Source: Anthoceros angustus
Lineage: Eukaryota > Streptophyta > Anthocerotopsida > Anthocerotales > Anthocerotaceae
Reading direction: 5' to 3'
Assembly (NCBI GenBank): GCA_010909165.1
Contig: MU008164.1
Coordinates: forward strand, 558,001 to 622,000
DNA length: 64,000 nt
The notes below the pieces were generated by a model. It was given only the letters and a program-made list of their open reading frames with translations. It had not been told where the DNA came from and made no database searches. The position numbers and the translations under genes are program-made. This document shows, piece by piece, positions 23,173 to 33,548 of this stretch (the stretch's first letter is position 1; every line of letters starts with the position of its first letter).

Positions 23173-24816
23173 AACCATCCTACAAGCATCTGAGTGTTTG
23201 TGAGGCATCTTGCCATGTTCCAAAAGAGTTTCGGGACAAGTTGGCACCTAAGTCCAAGAAATGTATTTTTCTTGGCTATGGTGATTCGGTGAGATGGGAT
23301 ACCGTTTGTGGGATCCGAGGCTAGAAAGGTTGTTCGTACTAACGGCGTGTTCTTCAATGAGAACAAGATGCAGGAAGCCTACTCCAAGCGTGGAGGTGCG
23401 AAGGGTGATCTTCCAAGAAGATGGACATGATCATCATGGCGGGTTGAAGTGGTAATGTGCGAGCACATTCCTCCACCGATAGATGAACCAAGAGTCGAAC
23501 AAGCTCCTATAGAGGTGCTGCCGTGTCGAGGCGGGATTACACGACCTCGGCGGTATGATCCATCTTTGGATTATATGTCTTGTGATTGGGGAACCCTCTT
23601 CTTACAAAGAGGCTCATGTCACGAGTAACAAAGACAAGTGGGAGAAGGCCATGCGATCGAAATGAATTTAAGAACCAAACTTGGGAGTTGGTTCTGTTTA
23701 GGATAAGAAGGCACTGCAAATGGGTGTACAAGATGAAGGTCATACCTTGATGGCAAACCAAAGTACAAGGCCCGATTGGTTGCTAAGGGTTTCAAGCAAC
23801 TGGCATTGACTTTGATGAGATTTTCTCACCGGTAGTCAAAATGACAACTTTGCGATGTGTTCTTGCTTTGGTTGCGAGGATGATATGGAACTTGCGGATG
23901 GATGTCAAGGCGGCATTCTTGCATGGTGACCTTCAAGAGGCGTCTACATGCAACGAAGGTTTTGTTGAGAAGGGCAAAGAGCATCCGTGCAGTTGAGGAA
24001 GAGCCTTTATGGTTTGAAGCAGGCACCCAGTGGTATCACAAGTTCCACTCATTTATGCTTTCTCAAGGCTACAAAGCGATGAGGATCATTGCCTCTATAC
24101 GAAGCTAAGGATCAAAGCTTGCTCATTTTGATCCTCTATGTGGATGATATGCTAATTAGATCTTGATGAGATTTGTTGAAGTCAAAGTTGAATGCTCACT
24201 TTGAAATGACAGACTTGGGAGGCGAGCCATATACTTGGCATGCGTATTCGTCGGAGCAGACATAAGCGTGCTTTATTTGTCTCGACGGAATACATTAGGT
24301 GCTTCAACGTTTCAACATGGAGAAGGGAAGCCATTGGGTACTCCATTGCCTCCATATGTGAAACTTTCAAGCGGATTGCCCAAGCTCGAGGAGGACAAAG
24401 CTGAAATGGAGAAGGTCCCATACTCATCAAGGGAGTTTGATGTATGCAATGATTGCTACGTCCGACATTGCCTTTGCGGTGGGAGTGGTTAGCGGGTTTA
24501 TGTCAAACCACGGCAAGAAGCATTGGGAGGCGATAAAAGGAGTTATGAGGTATCCGAATGGTACAAAAGCTTTGTGCATATGTTTTGGTAGTGAAGATGC
24601 ATGTGTGGTTACTACAGATCGATTATCGAGGATATGGACAAAGGAGGTCCACATCAGTTATGTCTTCACGTGCCTTTGGAGGGGCGATCTCATGGCGATC
24701 TCGTTTGCGATCGTGCATTACGCTATCTACCACAGAGGCCGAGTATGTTGCAAAGAATCGAGGCTTGCAAGGAAGCCATATGGCTTGCTCGTTTAGTGGG
24801 AGACTTGGGGATCAAG
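23173..24816 (+). pseudogene. Copia unit 2, integrase end to RNase H, degraded
   Basis: Collinear with about 17090-18804 of unit 1. It retains YKHLSVCEASCHVPKEFRDK from the integrase end, MLSQGYKAM and the VDDM reverse-transcriptase motif near 24140, and the start of RNase H. It ends at the second captured PsbQ fragment. No intact frame. Confidence 0.8.
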
Positions 24817-25398
24817 GTTGAGTGCTCAGTCTCCCTACTCCCTCTTTCTCCAAATCAATCCTCTGCTGGCCAGCGTTTCCATCCACTCTAGCTGCTCTCT
24901 CATCCTGCCCGTGCTTCGCCTGCGATTTCTCGGTGGCTATGGCGCAGGCAGTGGCATCCATGGCGGGACTGTCGCCGGCCGTTCTGGAAGGGAGCCTGGT
25001 GGTGAGCAGCGCCAGCCAGCTCAGCAGCAGCGCCGGCAGCAGCAGCAGCCGAGTCGCTCTGAGACGGGAGCCGTGGTTGCCGTGCGCTGCAGCGCAGTGA
25101 GAGTCGGAATCGCAGAGCAGACGGTCCATGCTCGGCCTGCTCGCGGCTTCTGTGGCGGCTGGAGCCTTGGCTTCCTCTGCGCGTGCGGAGCCCGCTCCTC
25201 CAGAACTCAAGCCGCCTCCTCCCTCTTCGGCGGCCTGCGTGAGTTCCCTCATTTCACCAGAATGCGGCACATTTGGCTTGCTTCTTGACAAGGAAGCTGA
25301 GGAAAATGCAGGACTTCTTGCAATGTCGAGACTCTGTGGAGCAGAGGACCTTGCAGTGAAGGAATCTTGCGGAAAGAGAAATTTGCGTTTTGAGTGCC
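24817..25398 (+). pseudogene. Captured PsbQ fragment 2 (short 5' leader, exon 1, intron 1)
   Basis: Matches native 28952-29542. Copia has the word GTTGAGTGCC once at this site (18804-18813 in unit 1). The PsbQ locus has GTTGAGTGC upstream of its start (28952-28960) and TTGAGTGCC in intron 1 (29534-29542). The insert lies exactly between these words, so copia is interrupted with no net loss. It includes exon 1 with small indels and nearly all of intron 1. Confidence 0.9.
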
Positions 25399-25617
25399 GG
25401 TGTTGCATTGTGATAGCAGTGCTATCCAATTGGCAAAGAATCCAGTGTTTCATGCGAAGACTAAACATGTGGATGTGAAGTATCACTTCATTCGAGAGGT
25501 GTTGGACGACAAGAGGGTACAACTTGTCAAGGTTCACCGGCCGAACCTAGATATTCTTACCAAGGGACTCTCTACGAGCAATTTGCACAAGCTCGGACAG
25601 ATGGGCATGAGATAGTC
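25399..25617 (+). pseudogene. Copia unit 2, RNase H end
   Basis: Resumes the RNase H reading frame directly after captured fragment 2 (HCDSSAIQLAKNPVFHAKTK and KYHFIREVLDDKRVQLVKVH), and ends with the same TAG as unit 1. This short piece is well preserved. Confidence 0.8.
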
Positions 25618-25657
25618 CATTCTCCTCTGAAGGTAAATTGGCCTTTAAGTGGGAGGT

Positions 25658-25914
25658 TGTAAGGGTATTAAAGCCCAATACTTAGACTAATACACTTAGT
25701 CTAAGTTAGGTGTCGATTAAGTATCATTAGTTTAGCTTAAGCTAATCACTAGGAAGCTTCTTGTGCTCCTTCCTAGCTTCTTGTGGAGCTTCTAGGGAGC
25801 CTATTGGAGGTATAAATACCCTCCAAGCCTCATCTCAATGTGAGAGCTACTTGCCTCCTCCTCCTCTCCTCTCCTCTCCTCCTTCCACCAGCATGGCTGC
25901 CCCACGATCCTTCA
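25658..25914 (+). repeat. Copia LTR 3 (3' outer)
   Basis: TG...CA ends as in LTR 1, followed by the CTTTC target duplication at 25915-25919. It lies about 3.2 kb upstream of PsbQ in the same orientation, so readthrough into PsbQ is possible. Confidence 0.85.
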
Positions 25915-26438
25915 CTTTCGAGCCTCCTAGGCTATCCGGGCGAAGATAATTCGCCCAAAGTCTGCCCTCTTGGCCCTCAAGAGGGCCTGCAGGAAGACCA
26001 GCAAGTTATCCCCCAGGTGGTCCACCTTGGTGAGCATGTTCCAGTGGACGATGATTTTCGTCAATCGTCCATCGCGTCCACCTCCACCCTCCACCGCGCC
26101 ACGCTGTCGTAAGTCCACACCGCCTGGAAGATGTCCAGGTGCCACTCCTGCACAAGCTCGCACGCTTCGGCAAGCCATGGGCTGAAATCGGGGTAGCGTC
26201 GGGTTACTATGTTCCGCTTCACCAGGCGCCAGGGCTCCCAGACTTCTACCGCCTTCTTTGGCCCCATGTGTGCTCGCCGCTCGTTCTGCTGCAGAGGTAG
26301 GGTGGGCTGTGCTCCTAAACCCCAGAGAGATTGACGCGTCGGAAGGAGCCGAAGGTCACGGGCGTTGCGCCGAACCTTGGAAGAGAAACCGCCAAAGAGC
26401 AGGGTGTCTGATCGCGTGCGACTACGAGAACTGCCCAA
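25915..26438 (-). pseudogene. Gag-like plant transposon ORF, N-terminal part
   Basis: Frames at 26061-26438 and 25927-26178 encode a Trp-rich helical segment (EVWEPWRLVKRNIV, YPDFSPWLAEACELV) and LRAKRADFGRIIFARIA, reminiscent of the LLYAIL...GRII pattern of the putative plant transposon protein family; this is inference. The 3' end runs into the copia array and continues at 14192 downward. A TAG stop near the junction and a frame change mark it as dead. Confidence 0.5.
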
Positions 26439-28129
26439 AAGTCAACCGGGAAGATGACCTTCTCTCAAAGAACGGGCGAGGGCGTAATCGAGCGGAGGAC
26501 GTCTTGCCAAGAATCGCGAGTCCTGCGTCGTGTATTGTAACTTCACGCCCGCCGCCTTCTTGGCACATGTTCTTGGTCATATCGCCTATAACGTCACCGA
26601 CAACTCTGCGGTCTTGGTCCATCAGATGTCACCACATGCCGTCATCCACTCGGCACTGTCTACGTGTCTTACTTGCCAAATTACGCTCCACACCCGCTCT
26701 CCGGTTACTCCTTCCATCGGACTTACTTTAGTCCGCTCCGGAGTTTCTCCGGAGTCTACTCCGGAGTTCTTTGGAGTCCACTCCGGAGTTCCTGACGTTG
26801 TCCGGCAAGGGCCCTTCTTTCAGTCCTCCCCATCCATCGCGATCTAGTCCGTTCAACCTTATTCCCCCCCTTTCTGCCTTATTCCTCACACCAAATACCG
26901 AAAGAAACAAAAACAACTCCTATTACCTTCCTAAGGGGGAGTCTACCATTCTTCCCTTATCCACACAAGTGCTGAGGAACCTCGACCCTTGCTCCTCAAG
27001 AGCAGGGCATAGGTGATAAGTGGACCGGAGCGGACAAGGGAAGCCGGATGGCCAGCGGAAGGCGCGGAGAGCCTGGACTGGCCGGACCACATGGACGTGG
27101 ACGCGGAGGTGCTGTAGCTCAATATTTCACCGGAGCACGAGACTATACAACGATGGACTGCGGTTGTGCATGAGTGAGTGAAGAGGGAAGAACGGAGGGG
27201 AGGGACCCAAACGGGCGGACAAGAGGACGTGAACGAGTCCTTAAACGTTCGGCGATACTAGGCCTGTACGGTAGAACCTGAAATGGAATTTGAGTGGGAG
27301 AGGTGAGAGGAGAGTGCGCAGTAGAGAGTTTGGGCAGTGGTATGGCTGGTTCCGAGGTTGCAATCTCCGGCCATTGACGTTGCGTAGGGTGATTCATACC
27401 CCTGTTCGATTCGTCGGGATGGTCAGGTTGTACTTTGAGCATCGTTTCTAGCACAAGGCTTGCATCGCTAAGCGGTCGCCATAGTAGGTCTTGATCATTA
27501 ACCATGTTGGGCCACGGATCTGGGCGCTTGAGCGCCTATGAGAGCGGATCGGAAGGGGATCGGGGTCCGCTGCACACCCTAGTGGTTGGGGAAGTTCGGC
27601 GGCGGGGTCCGGCTAACGATAACGGCCTAGATTAGTTAGGAGCTCGGAGTAGGTAATTAATAAGCGAAACATTCCCTTGGGATTGAACCTTGTACTACAC
27701 AATACGGGATTTAGTGTGCGCCCGGCTGGTCCGTCAACGAAACTCCGCCCACATCCAACTACAAACTTCATGCTAACAAAAGGGTTGGGAGGGTTGGACC
27801 TGCCAGGTGCAAAAAGGCAAGCTAGAAAGGAGCTCATTCAGCTAAGTCAACCAGCAGTAAGCAAATCAAAGACTGAGATGTTAGATAGCCACCTTCCACT
27901 CTTGACAAGTCCTGCTGGCGGTGCTAGTTGATGAAACTTGGGTAGCATCAGGGGTAGATGGAGTGCTCTGCAGGCCCTGATGTGAGCTAATGCATACACA
28001 CATACGGAACAGCGTTAACGGGGACTAAGTGTCCATCAGTTTGATAGGCTTCAAGCTACCTGTTGAAGGTGGGAAATGACAATTTGGGTTAGCAGCAATC
28101 TTCTCAATGTAATAGTCCTACAACAGCAT
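26439..28129. other. Retroelement-like debris between copia array and PsbQ
   Basis: No gene is recognised. Bases 26730-26795 repeat CCGGAGT about five times. Minus-strand frames at 27143-27505 and 27613-27837 have no motif. The mixture of short Pro/Ser-rich frames on both strands suggests transposon remnants. Confidence 0.4.
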
Positions 28130-28754
28130 TTGATGAGCAATGAAAAATGGCCTGTACAGATGCTCAACCACAAGTCAGCAGCAACGGCAAGTGCACAACA
28201 CAACAATGGTTAGGCCTCATAGCAATAAAATTTTAGAAAACAATTCTTTTGTCAACACCCTCCGGTGAGGTACAATAATAACGAGGAATGAGAAGTGGGT
28301 AGGCTTCTCAGCCCTGCCCATTAGCATTCACAGACATACAGAATCCGCACAAGAGAAAGGAGTTTGGCCCAAGGGCCATGCCCTATTGCATTGGAAGGCC
28401 TACTGCCTACAGAAATTGAGAACTCTCTTGTAGTCCTCGAGCAGCTCATCATCTGCCTAGGACTCATTAATTTGCAGGCGGCTTCACAGAGCCCTATGTT
28501 CTAGTTTGCGCATAACGAATGCATACTCTATACTTAGCTACCTAGCCATGGGCCCAGCTTTGTAGAAGGTAGGGCCAGCCTTATATAATTTTCTTCTAGA
28601 AATCCCCAACTCGACATTAGGAATAGTTTCTTAAACCTTATCATATAATTAAATAATAAAAAACTTTCTGAATCTCTAAAACCGAATAGAAGGAATAAAC
28701 GTTATAATATAAAATAATAAAAATAATCCTCAAATAATGATCTCCTTATGGACC

Positions 28755-28762
28755 TATAAAGG
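28755..28762 (+). promoter_or_regulatory. Candidate PsbQ TATA box
   Basis: TATAAAGG lies 312 bp before the PsbQ ATG. A GATAAGG word, like the light-responsive I-box, follows at 28881-28887. Both are inferred from position only; the transcription start is not known. Confidence 0.3.
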
Positions 28763-29073
28763 ATCCTTTCAATACTGCGCCCTTATCACCGCACTAGAGT
28801 ACCTTGGTAATAAACTGTGCTGTTGCTCAACAATTTGTGGCATTCAATTTGGAGACTCGGTTCATTTCTTCACTGGGCAGGAGATAAGGATTAGGATCTT
28901 GTGGGCCCGTAGCCCTGGTTGCCCATAGGCTGGTAACGTATTCTCGGTCACGTTGAGTGCTCAGTCTCCCTACTCCCTCTTTCTCCAAATCAATCCTCTG
29001 CTGGCCAGCGTTTCCATCCACTCTAGCTGCTCTCTCATCCTGCCCGTGCTTCGCCTGCGATTTCTCGGTGGCT

Positions 29074-30040
29074 ATGGCGCAGGCAGTGGCATCCATGGCG
29101 GGACTGTCGCCGGCCGTTCTGGAAGGGAGCCTGGTGGTGAGCAGCGCCAGCCAGCTCAGCAGCAGCGCCGGCAGCAGCAGCAGCCGAGTCGCTCTGAGAC
29201 GGGGAGCCGTGGTTGCCGTGCGCGCACAGCGCAGTGAGGAGTCGGAATCGCAGAGCAGACGGTCCATGCTCGGCCTGCTCGCGGCTTCTGTGGCGGCTGG
29301 AGCCTTGGCTTCCTCTGCGCGTGCGGAGCCCGCTCCTCCAGAACTCAAGCCGCCTCCTCCCCTCTTCGGCGGCCTGCGTGAGTTTCCCTCATTTCACCAG
29401 AATGCGGCACATTTGGCTTGCTTCTTGACAAGGAAGCTGAGGAAAATGCAGGACTTCTTGCAATGTCGAGACTCTGTGGAGCAGAGGACCTTGCGGTGAA
29501 GGAATCTTGCGGAAAGAGAAATTTGCTTGCGTTTTGAGTGCCATTTGTGCCGCATGCTGTGACAGCCGGGACAGAAAACGCGGATCAGGCTAGGGACACC
29601 GACCTGCCGTTGCGTGAGCGGTTCTACATTCAGAAAGGAGACTACAGCGATCTAGTTGCCAGAACTAAGGAGTCCGCAAGCCGGATCGTGGGTGTGAAGG
29701 AGCTCATCGACAAGAAGGCCTGGCCCTACGTCCAGAACGAGTTGAGAGTCAGTCCTTTGAACTTCGACTTGGACAAGATCCTCGCCACCAAGCCTAAGGA
29801 CGAGAAGAAGGCATTCAAGGCTCTTATCACAAGCCTAAAGTCCAGTATTGATTCGGTAAGTTAAACTCTTATTTGTTGGCTATCTGCCGGGTTTTACTCC
29901 ACATTCCTGCCGCAAAACATTCTCTGAAATTCCTTTGTTTCCAGCTAGACTACGCCGCCCGGGAGAAAAGCTCGTCGAAGGCTGAGAAGTATTACAACGA
30001 GGCTGTGGCCAAGCTCGAAGTCGTGGTGAACAAATTGTAG
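29074..30040 (+). CDS. PSBQ: PsbQ, oxygen-evolving enhancer protein 3 of photosystem II
   Basis: Extrinsic lumenal subunit that stabilises the manganese cluster and its Ca/Cl requirement. Exons: 29074-29377, 29566-29855, 29945-30040 (introns GTGAGT...ACAG and GTAAGT...CCAG), giving 229 residues, the usual plant length. The N-terminus MAQAVASMAGLSPAVLEGSL matches plant PsbQ. It has a bipartite transit peptide: a chloroplast part, then RRSMLGLLAASVAAG with a twin-arginine and hydrophobic core, and the lumenal cleavage site after ARA. The mature part holds RERFYIQKGDYSD, KKAWPYVQNELR and KPKDEKKAFKAL, then LDYAA and EKYYNEAV in exon 3, forming the four-helix bundle. All key blocks are present and the frame is clean. 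Its 5' half is copied twice in the copia array upstream. Confidence 0.97.
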
Positions 30041-30817
30041 TGGCCCTCCAGGACTATGACCTACACTGCACTGTAAGATACTTTGTCCAAATTGCTTCGC
30101 ATCGCCAGTGTGATGTGTCCAAATCCGTCCGTGACCGTTGGCTTTCTTGTTATCCCAGAATGGAACTCAGCAACTTCGTTCCGTGGTTAACAGAGTGAGG
30201 AACATGTCATCTACGCTTTCCGGGTTTTCAGTGCGCAGCTTCTTTCCTCCACGTTCCTCGACTCTTGTGTCCGTCTCTTGTTGAGGCGAGTGATATAGGC
30301 TCTTGATGGAGGCCTCTTGTAGCCTTCTTTATGTCTGAAGCTTGTACGTGTATCTTTATTTAAGTTTCCTCTTCTCAGTTTCTCTTGTTACTCGGTCCGT
30401 CGTGTTATTCAAGTTTCCTTCTCATTTTCTCTTGTTACTCAGTCCGAGCTATGCATTTTCTCTTGTTACCCAGTTGGCCGTGGCCGAAATAAACAGAACT
30501 CACACCTGAGTGACAAAACTTTCCTCAACAACTTGGCAGTTAAATCAATTGTTGAATTGAATCGCGAGTGTCTATCCTGGCCTTTGCCTGGGTGCGCAAA
30601 TACGTTCAGAAATTGTAAGACTGCTTGAACGCAGAAGGGAACATTATCTTTTAGTACCTTGGGATTCCAGTGTCGTGAAACCACACTTATTCCACTATAG
30701 TGAAGCACAATAGATGCCAATCTAGTTCAGACACTAGTTATCACACTTTATCTCACTCGGTTTTGAGTGAGATAATATCAACGCAATAGCCTTCGTCCCA
30801 TATAATCTTGTTTGTCG
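30041..30817. other. PsbQ 3' region; no further gene seen
   Basis: The PsbQ 3' untranslated region should lie here. The phrase TTCTCTTGTTAC recurs three times between 30380 and 30475. No coding frame with a motif is present. Confidence 0.45.
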
Positions 30818-31005
30818 GCGTATCTAAGATATAAGCCACACTCCTCTTCACACTCACAAGCCCTCTCCGGCAGCTGGCACATCTAAAACATAAGCCACAT
30901 TCCTCTTCACACTCACAAGCCCTCTCACACAACTGGCGCATCTAAAACATAAGCCACACTCCTCTTCACACTCACAAGCGCTCTCACACAACTAGGGCAA
31001 GTGCA
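30818..31005. repeat. Three-copy tandem repeat of about 66 bp
   Basis: Units contain ATCTAAAACATAAGCCACA and CTCTTCACACTCACAAGC and occur three times with slight changes. The minus-strand Cys/Glu-rich frames (for example at 30753-30941) follow from the repeat. Confidence 0.7.
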
Positions 31006-31206
31006 ACATTGTCTCCTTAGGCAATGCACTGTTCCTCTTCTCACCCTGGAGATCCTCTTCTCACCCTTCTCAAGTTCCATAATCGAGAGTTCCATGATCG
31101 AGATCCCTCTTGGTTCCTCATCAATGGGCCTTCCATACACCTGCCGAATGTGCTAGGCTGTCTCCTCCAATGCTTCCAACTCCGCCTGCGTTTGATTGAA
31201 ATTGAA

Positions 31207-31516
31207 GTGGCATTCCTCAATTAGCTCTAAGTTGGTGTAGGCCCAAAGGTGGCCATGCACCCATTGAGGTGGCATTCCTCAATTAGCTCTAAGTTGGTGT
31301 AGGTCCAATGGTGGCCATGCACCCATTGAGGTGGCATTCCTCAATTAGCTCTAAGTTGGTGTAGGCCTAATGGTGGCCATGCACCCATTGTGGTGGCATT
31401 CCTCAATTAGCTCTAAGTTGGTGTAGGCCCAATGGTGGCCATGCACCCATTGAGGTGGCATTCCTCAATTAGCTCTAAGTTGGTGTAGGCCCAATGGAGG
31501 CCATGCACCCATTGTA
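31207..31516. repeat. Five-copy 62-bp tandem repeat
   Basis: Copies begin with GTGGCATTCCTCAATTAGC at 31207, 31269, 31331, 31393 and 31455, so the period is exactly 62 bases. Copies differ by one or two bases. It is contiguous, without spacers of differing sequence. Confidence 0.9.
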
Positions 31517-31728
31517 TAGCTGTATATTAGGCTTGCAAGCCTCCCGCCTGAAAGCCAACAAGTCCTTGGATGACACTTGCGAGGGGTGGCAGGTGAACTG
31601 TGGCATCTCCACTCGATTCCCTCCCTTCTTGGGTGCCTTCCTACCTCCTTCACTTCCTACCTCCTTCAAATCCCCTACCCTTCCTTGGCGTAGGTGTCTC
31701 CCTCATCCTACACAATTTAAGCAACACT

Positions 31729-33548
31729 TGGGAGCGATCAAACAAGCTTGACAGCTTAGCAAGGCCCCTTCACCTGACACTTGCTGCTCCAAGACTTCAC
31801 CCAAGGCTCAGTAGACAGCCCACCCTTGGCTCCTACACCCTCATGCTGCCTCAGGCCTAGGCAGCAGGCTCTTCAAGCTCCAGCAACGAGGTGTTAGACG
31901 TTGCACAATCAACACAAGTTATTCCCGAAAAATGCAGCTCCCATGACAGACTCCTAAATGGCACAGCTCTGGCTCTTGCCACATGCACCAGCAGCTTTCT
32001 AAACAACCTCAGTCTAGCGCCGGCACTGTGGCGCTTTTCCTCTTTAGCTAGTGCGCTCCACCAGCAGCTCCCACGCGCGCGCTCACCTCTACGCACTTCC
32101 CATCTCTCCTCACCTTCTACATCCCCCCCTGCTGGAGCCACTACCTATGCTCCTCATGGCGCACTCCGAGCTTGCTCCTCTCTCTGCACGCCGCTATCAG
32201 CTTCGGGGCTTGCCCTGACCTTCTTCGCAACCGCAAACTTCCTCCTCATGCACTGATCCCTCAAGCTTGCCTTGGATGCCTCCTTTTGCACGCTAAGCTT
32301 GTACGCCCACTCTCCAAGCTCGGAGAAATTAAGCATCCTACAAGCTCCTACCTTGACTTACAGCAAGGAGGGAGTGCACTCGTTAGCTTGCCAAGGAGTT
32401 AGGGAGAAAGGGAAGAGAGCTTCCCAATTAGTAAGTAATGCCTAAGCCCTGGCAAACCGTTGATTCTCACCACGTGGGTTTGGAGAGGGTTGCGTCAATA
32501 CTTGTGAAGGCAAACACTTTCGTTCAAGTTGCCTGTGCACACTTGCCACCGCACCAACACTCACATCAATTCTCTTTCAAACCACATGATTGAGCAATCC
32601 CGGGCGGCGGGCATACCACGACTGCCCCCATGTCGGAGATAAGTCGCACTTAGATCTGCAGCATTAGGCCCCGCGGACGAGAATTGGACAAGGTAAAGGA
32701 TGGTGAGGTCTCCTCAACCCTTCTTGATCAAACTCTTCACAGCTTACATTTCTTCTTGTCTTGTCTACCCATGGGTGGCACATGGTGCAAGTCAGATCTT
32801 AAATTCAAAATCTCATGGCTTGGCTACAGTTCGTCTCTGAACACCTAGCTGCACCACAACTATAGTGAGCGTCACAGTGGGTATCGACAGGTCCTCCTTC
32901 AGAGCCTCACTGAAATACTCAGCCATTTGGTCAAAATCCCCAGCTAGGGCGATCAACTCTCTTTCTTCAGATACTCCTGGCTCTCACTAGGGCTCGTAGT
33001 GGCCAGGCAGATGCTCTCTTATACTTGTGTTCGACTGCATCCGACAGGCTTTCATTCACTACAACAAAACGGGCAGATTTAAGACGTGGCGTATAGGACG
33101 CTGGCCCAGGGGTCTTTCTTGCGTGTTAAAAAAAAGACGGGTCTCTTCATTTGCGACGCATGGTCGTACCTTCCCGAAATGCTCCATGCTACTATAAGAC
33201 GTGTCCCAGCCCCATCTTATACGACGTGTTTGGATGTACGTTCAACTTGACCACGGGCGACAATCGGTTGCCGTTGCCAATTTAACGGGAACACAGGCGG
33301 CAAGCGGACATTCCGTTCAACGGACACTTTAACTGGCGCACTAGCGTTCTCCCGACCAACAGTGTGGATGGCGTCCGCTCAAACAGCTGTGGGTCTTCAT
33401 CCACTTATGTGCTTTCCAACGGCCTCGGATCACGTTACTGCCGATGGATGCGCCCAGATGAAATAGAGATATCCCAAAAATTATCATCCGTCCAGTTATG
33501 CGCCTTCCCCATGTTGGTGATATTTCCAGCGTCGTATGCGAGCATGGG
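31729..33548. repeat. Tandem duplication, copy A
   Basis: Starts at GGGAGCGATCAAACAAGC and runs to the same word at about 33545. It holds minus-strand Glu/Arg-rich frames (31857-32141, 32154-32336) that look like gag-type coiled-coil debris, then a CACTA 5' terminus at 33057 with about 490 bp of subterminal sequence. Copy B follows directly. Confidence 0.8.
33057..33548 (+). mobile_element. Truncated CACTA 5' end
   Basis: CACTACAACAAAACGGGC is a typical CACTA/En-Spm terminus (family consensus near CACTACAAGAAAA). Subterminal words such as CGGACATTCCGTTCAACGG follow. The copy stops at 33548 where the duplication restarts, so it has no transposase of its own. Confidence 0.75.

Larger units (their letters stand above)
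14193..25914 (+). mobile_element. Composite Ty1/copia array: LTR-internal-LTR-internal-LTR
   Basis: Three near-identical LTRs (14193-14443, 19072-19317, 25658-25914) flank two internal regions in the same orientation. CTTTC precedes the first LTR (14188-14192) and follows the third (25915-25919), the 5-bp target duplication expected of one insertion; the middle LTR is flanked only by element sequence (polypurine tract before, primer site after). Both internal regions start with a primer-binding site and a GC-only leader. Internal region 1 carries gag to RNase H in order, with frameshifts. Internal region 2 is more degraded and holds two pieces of the PsbQ locus. Unequal recombination between elements at one site would give this layout; assembly duplication is the alternative. 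Confidence 0.85.

Noticed and set aside
21838-25398. Tandem functional PsbQ gene family
   Set aside because: The two upstream copies lack exons 2 and 3 and end in copia sequence; only the gene at 29074 is complete.
28130-30040. Plastid or bacterial DNA insertion because of the photosystem gene
   Set aside because: PsbQ is nuclear in plants, and this copy has introns and a transit peptide.
31207-31516. CRISPR array
   Set aside because: The whole 62-bp unit repeats without variable spacers, and the DNA is plant nuclear.
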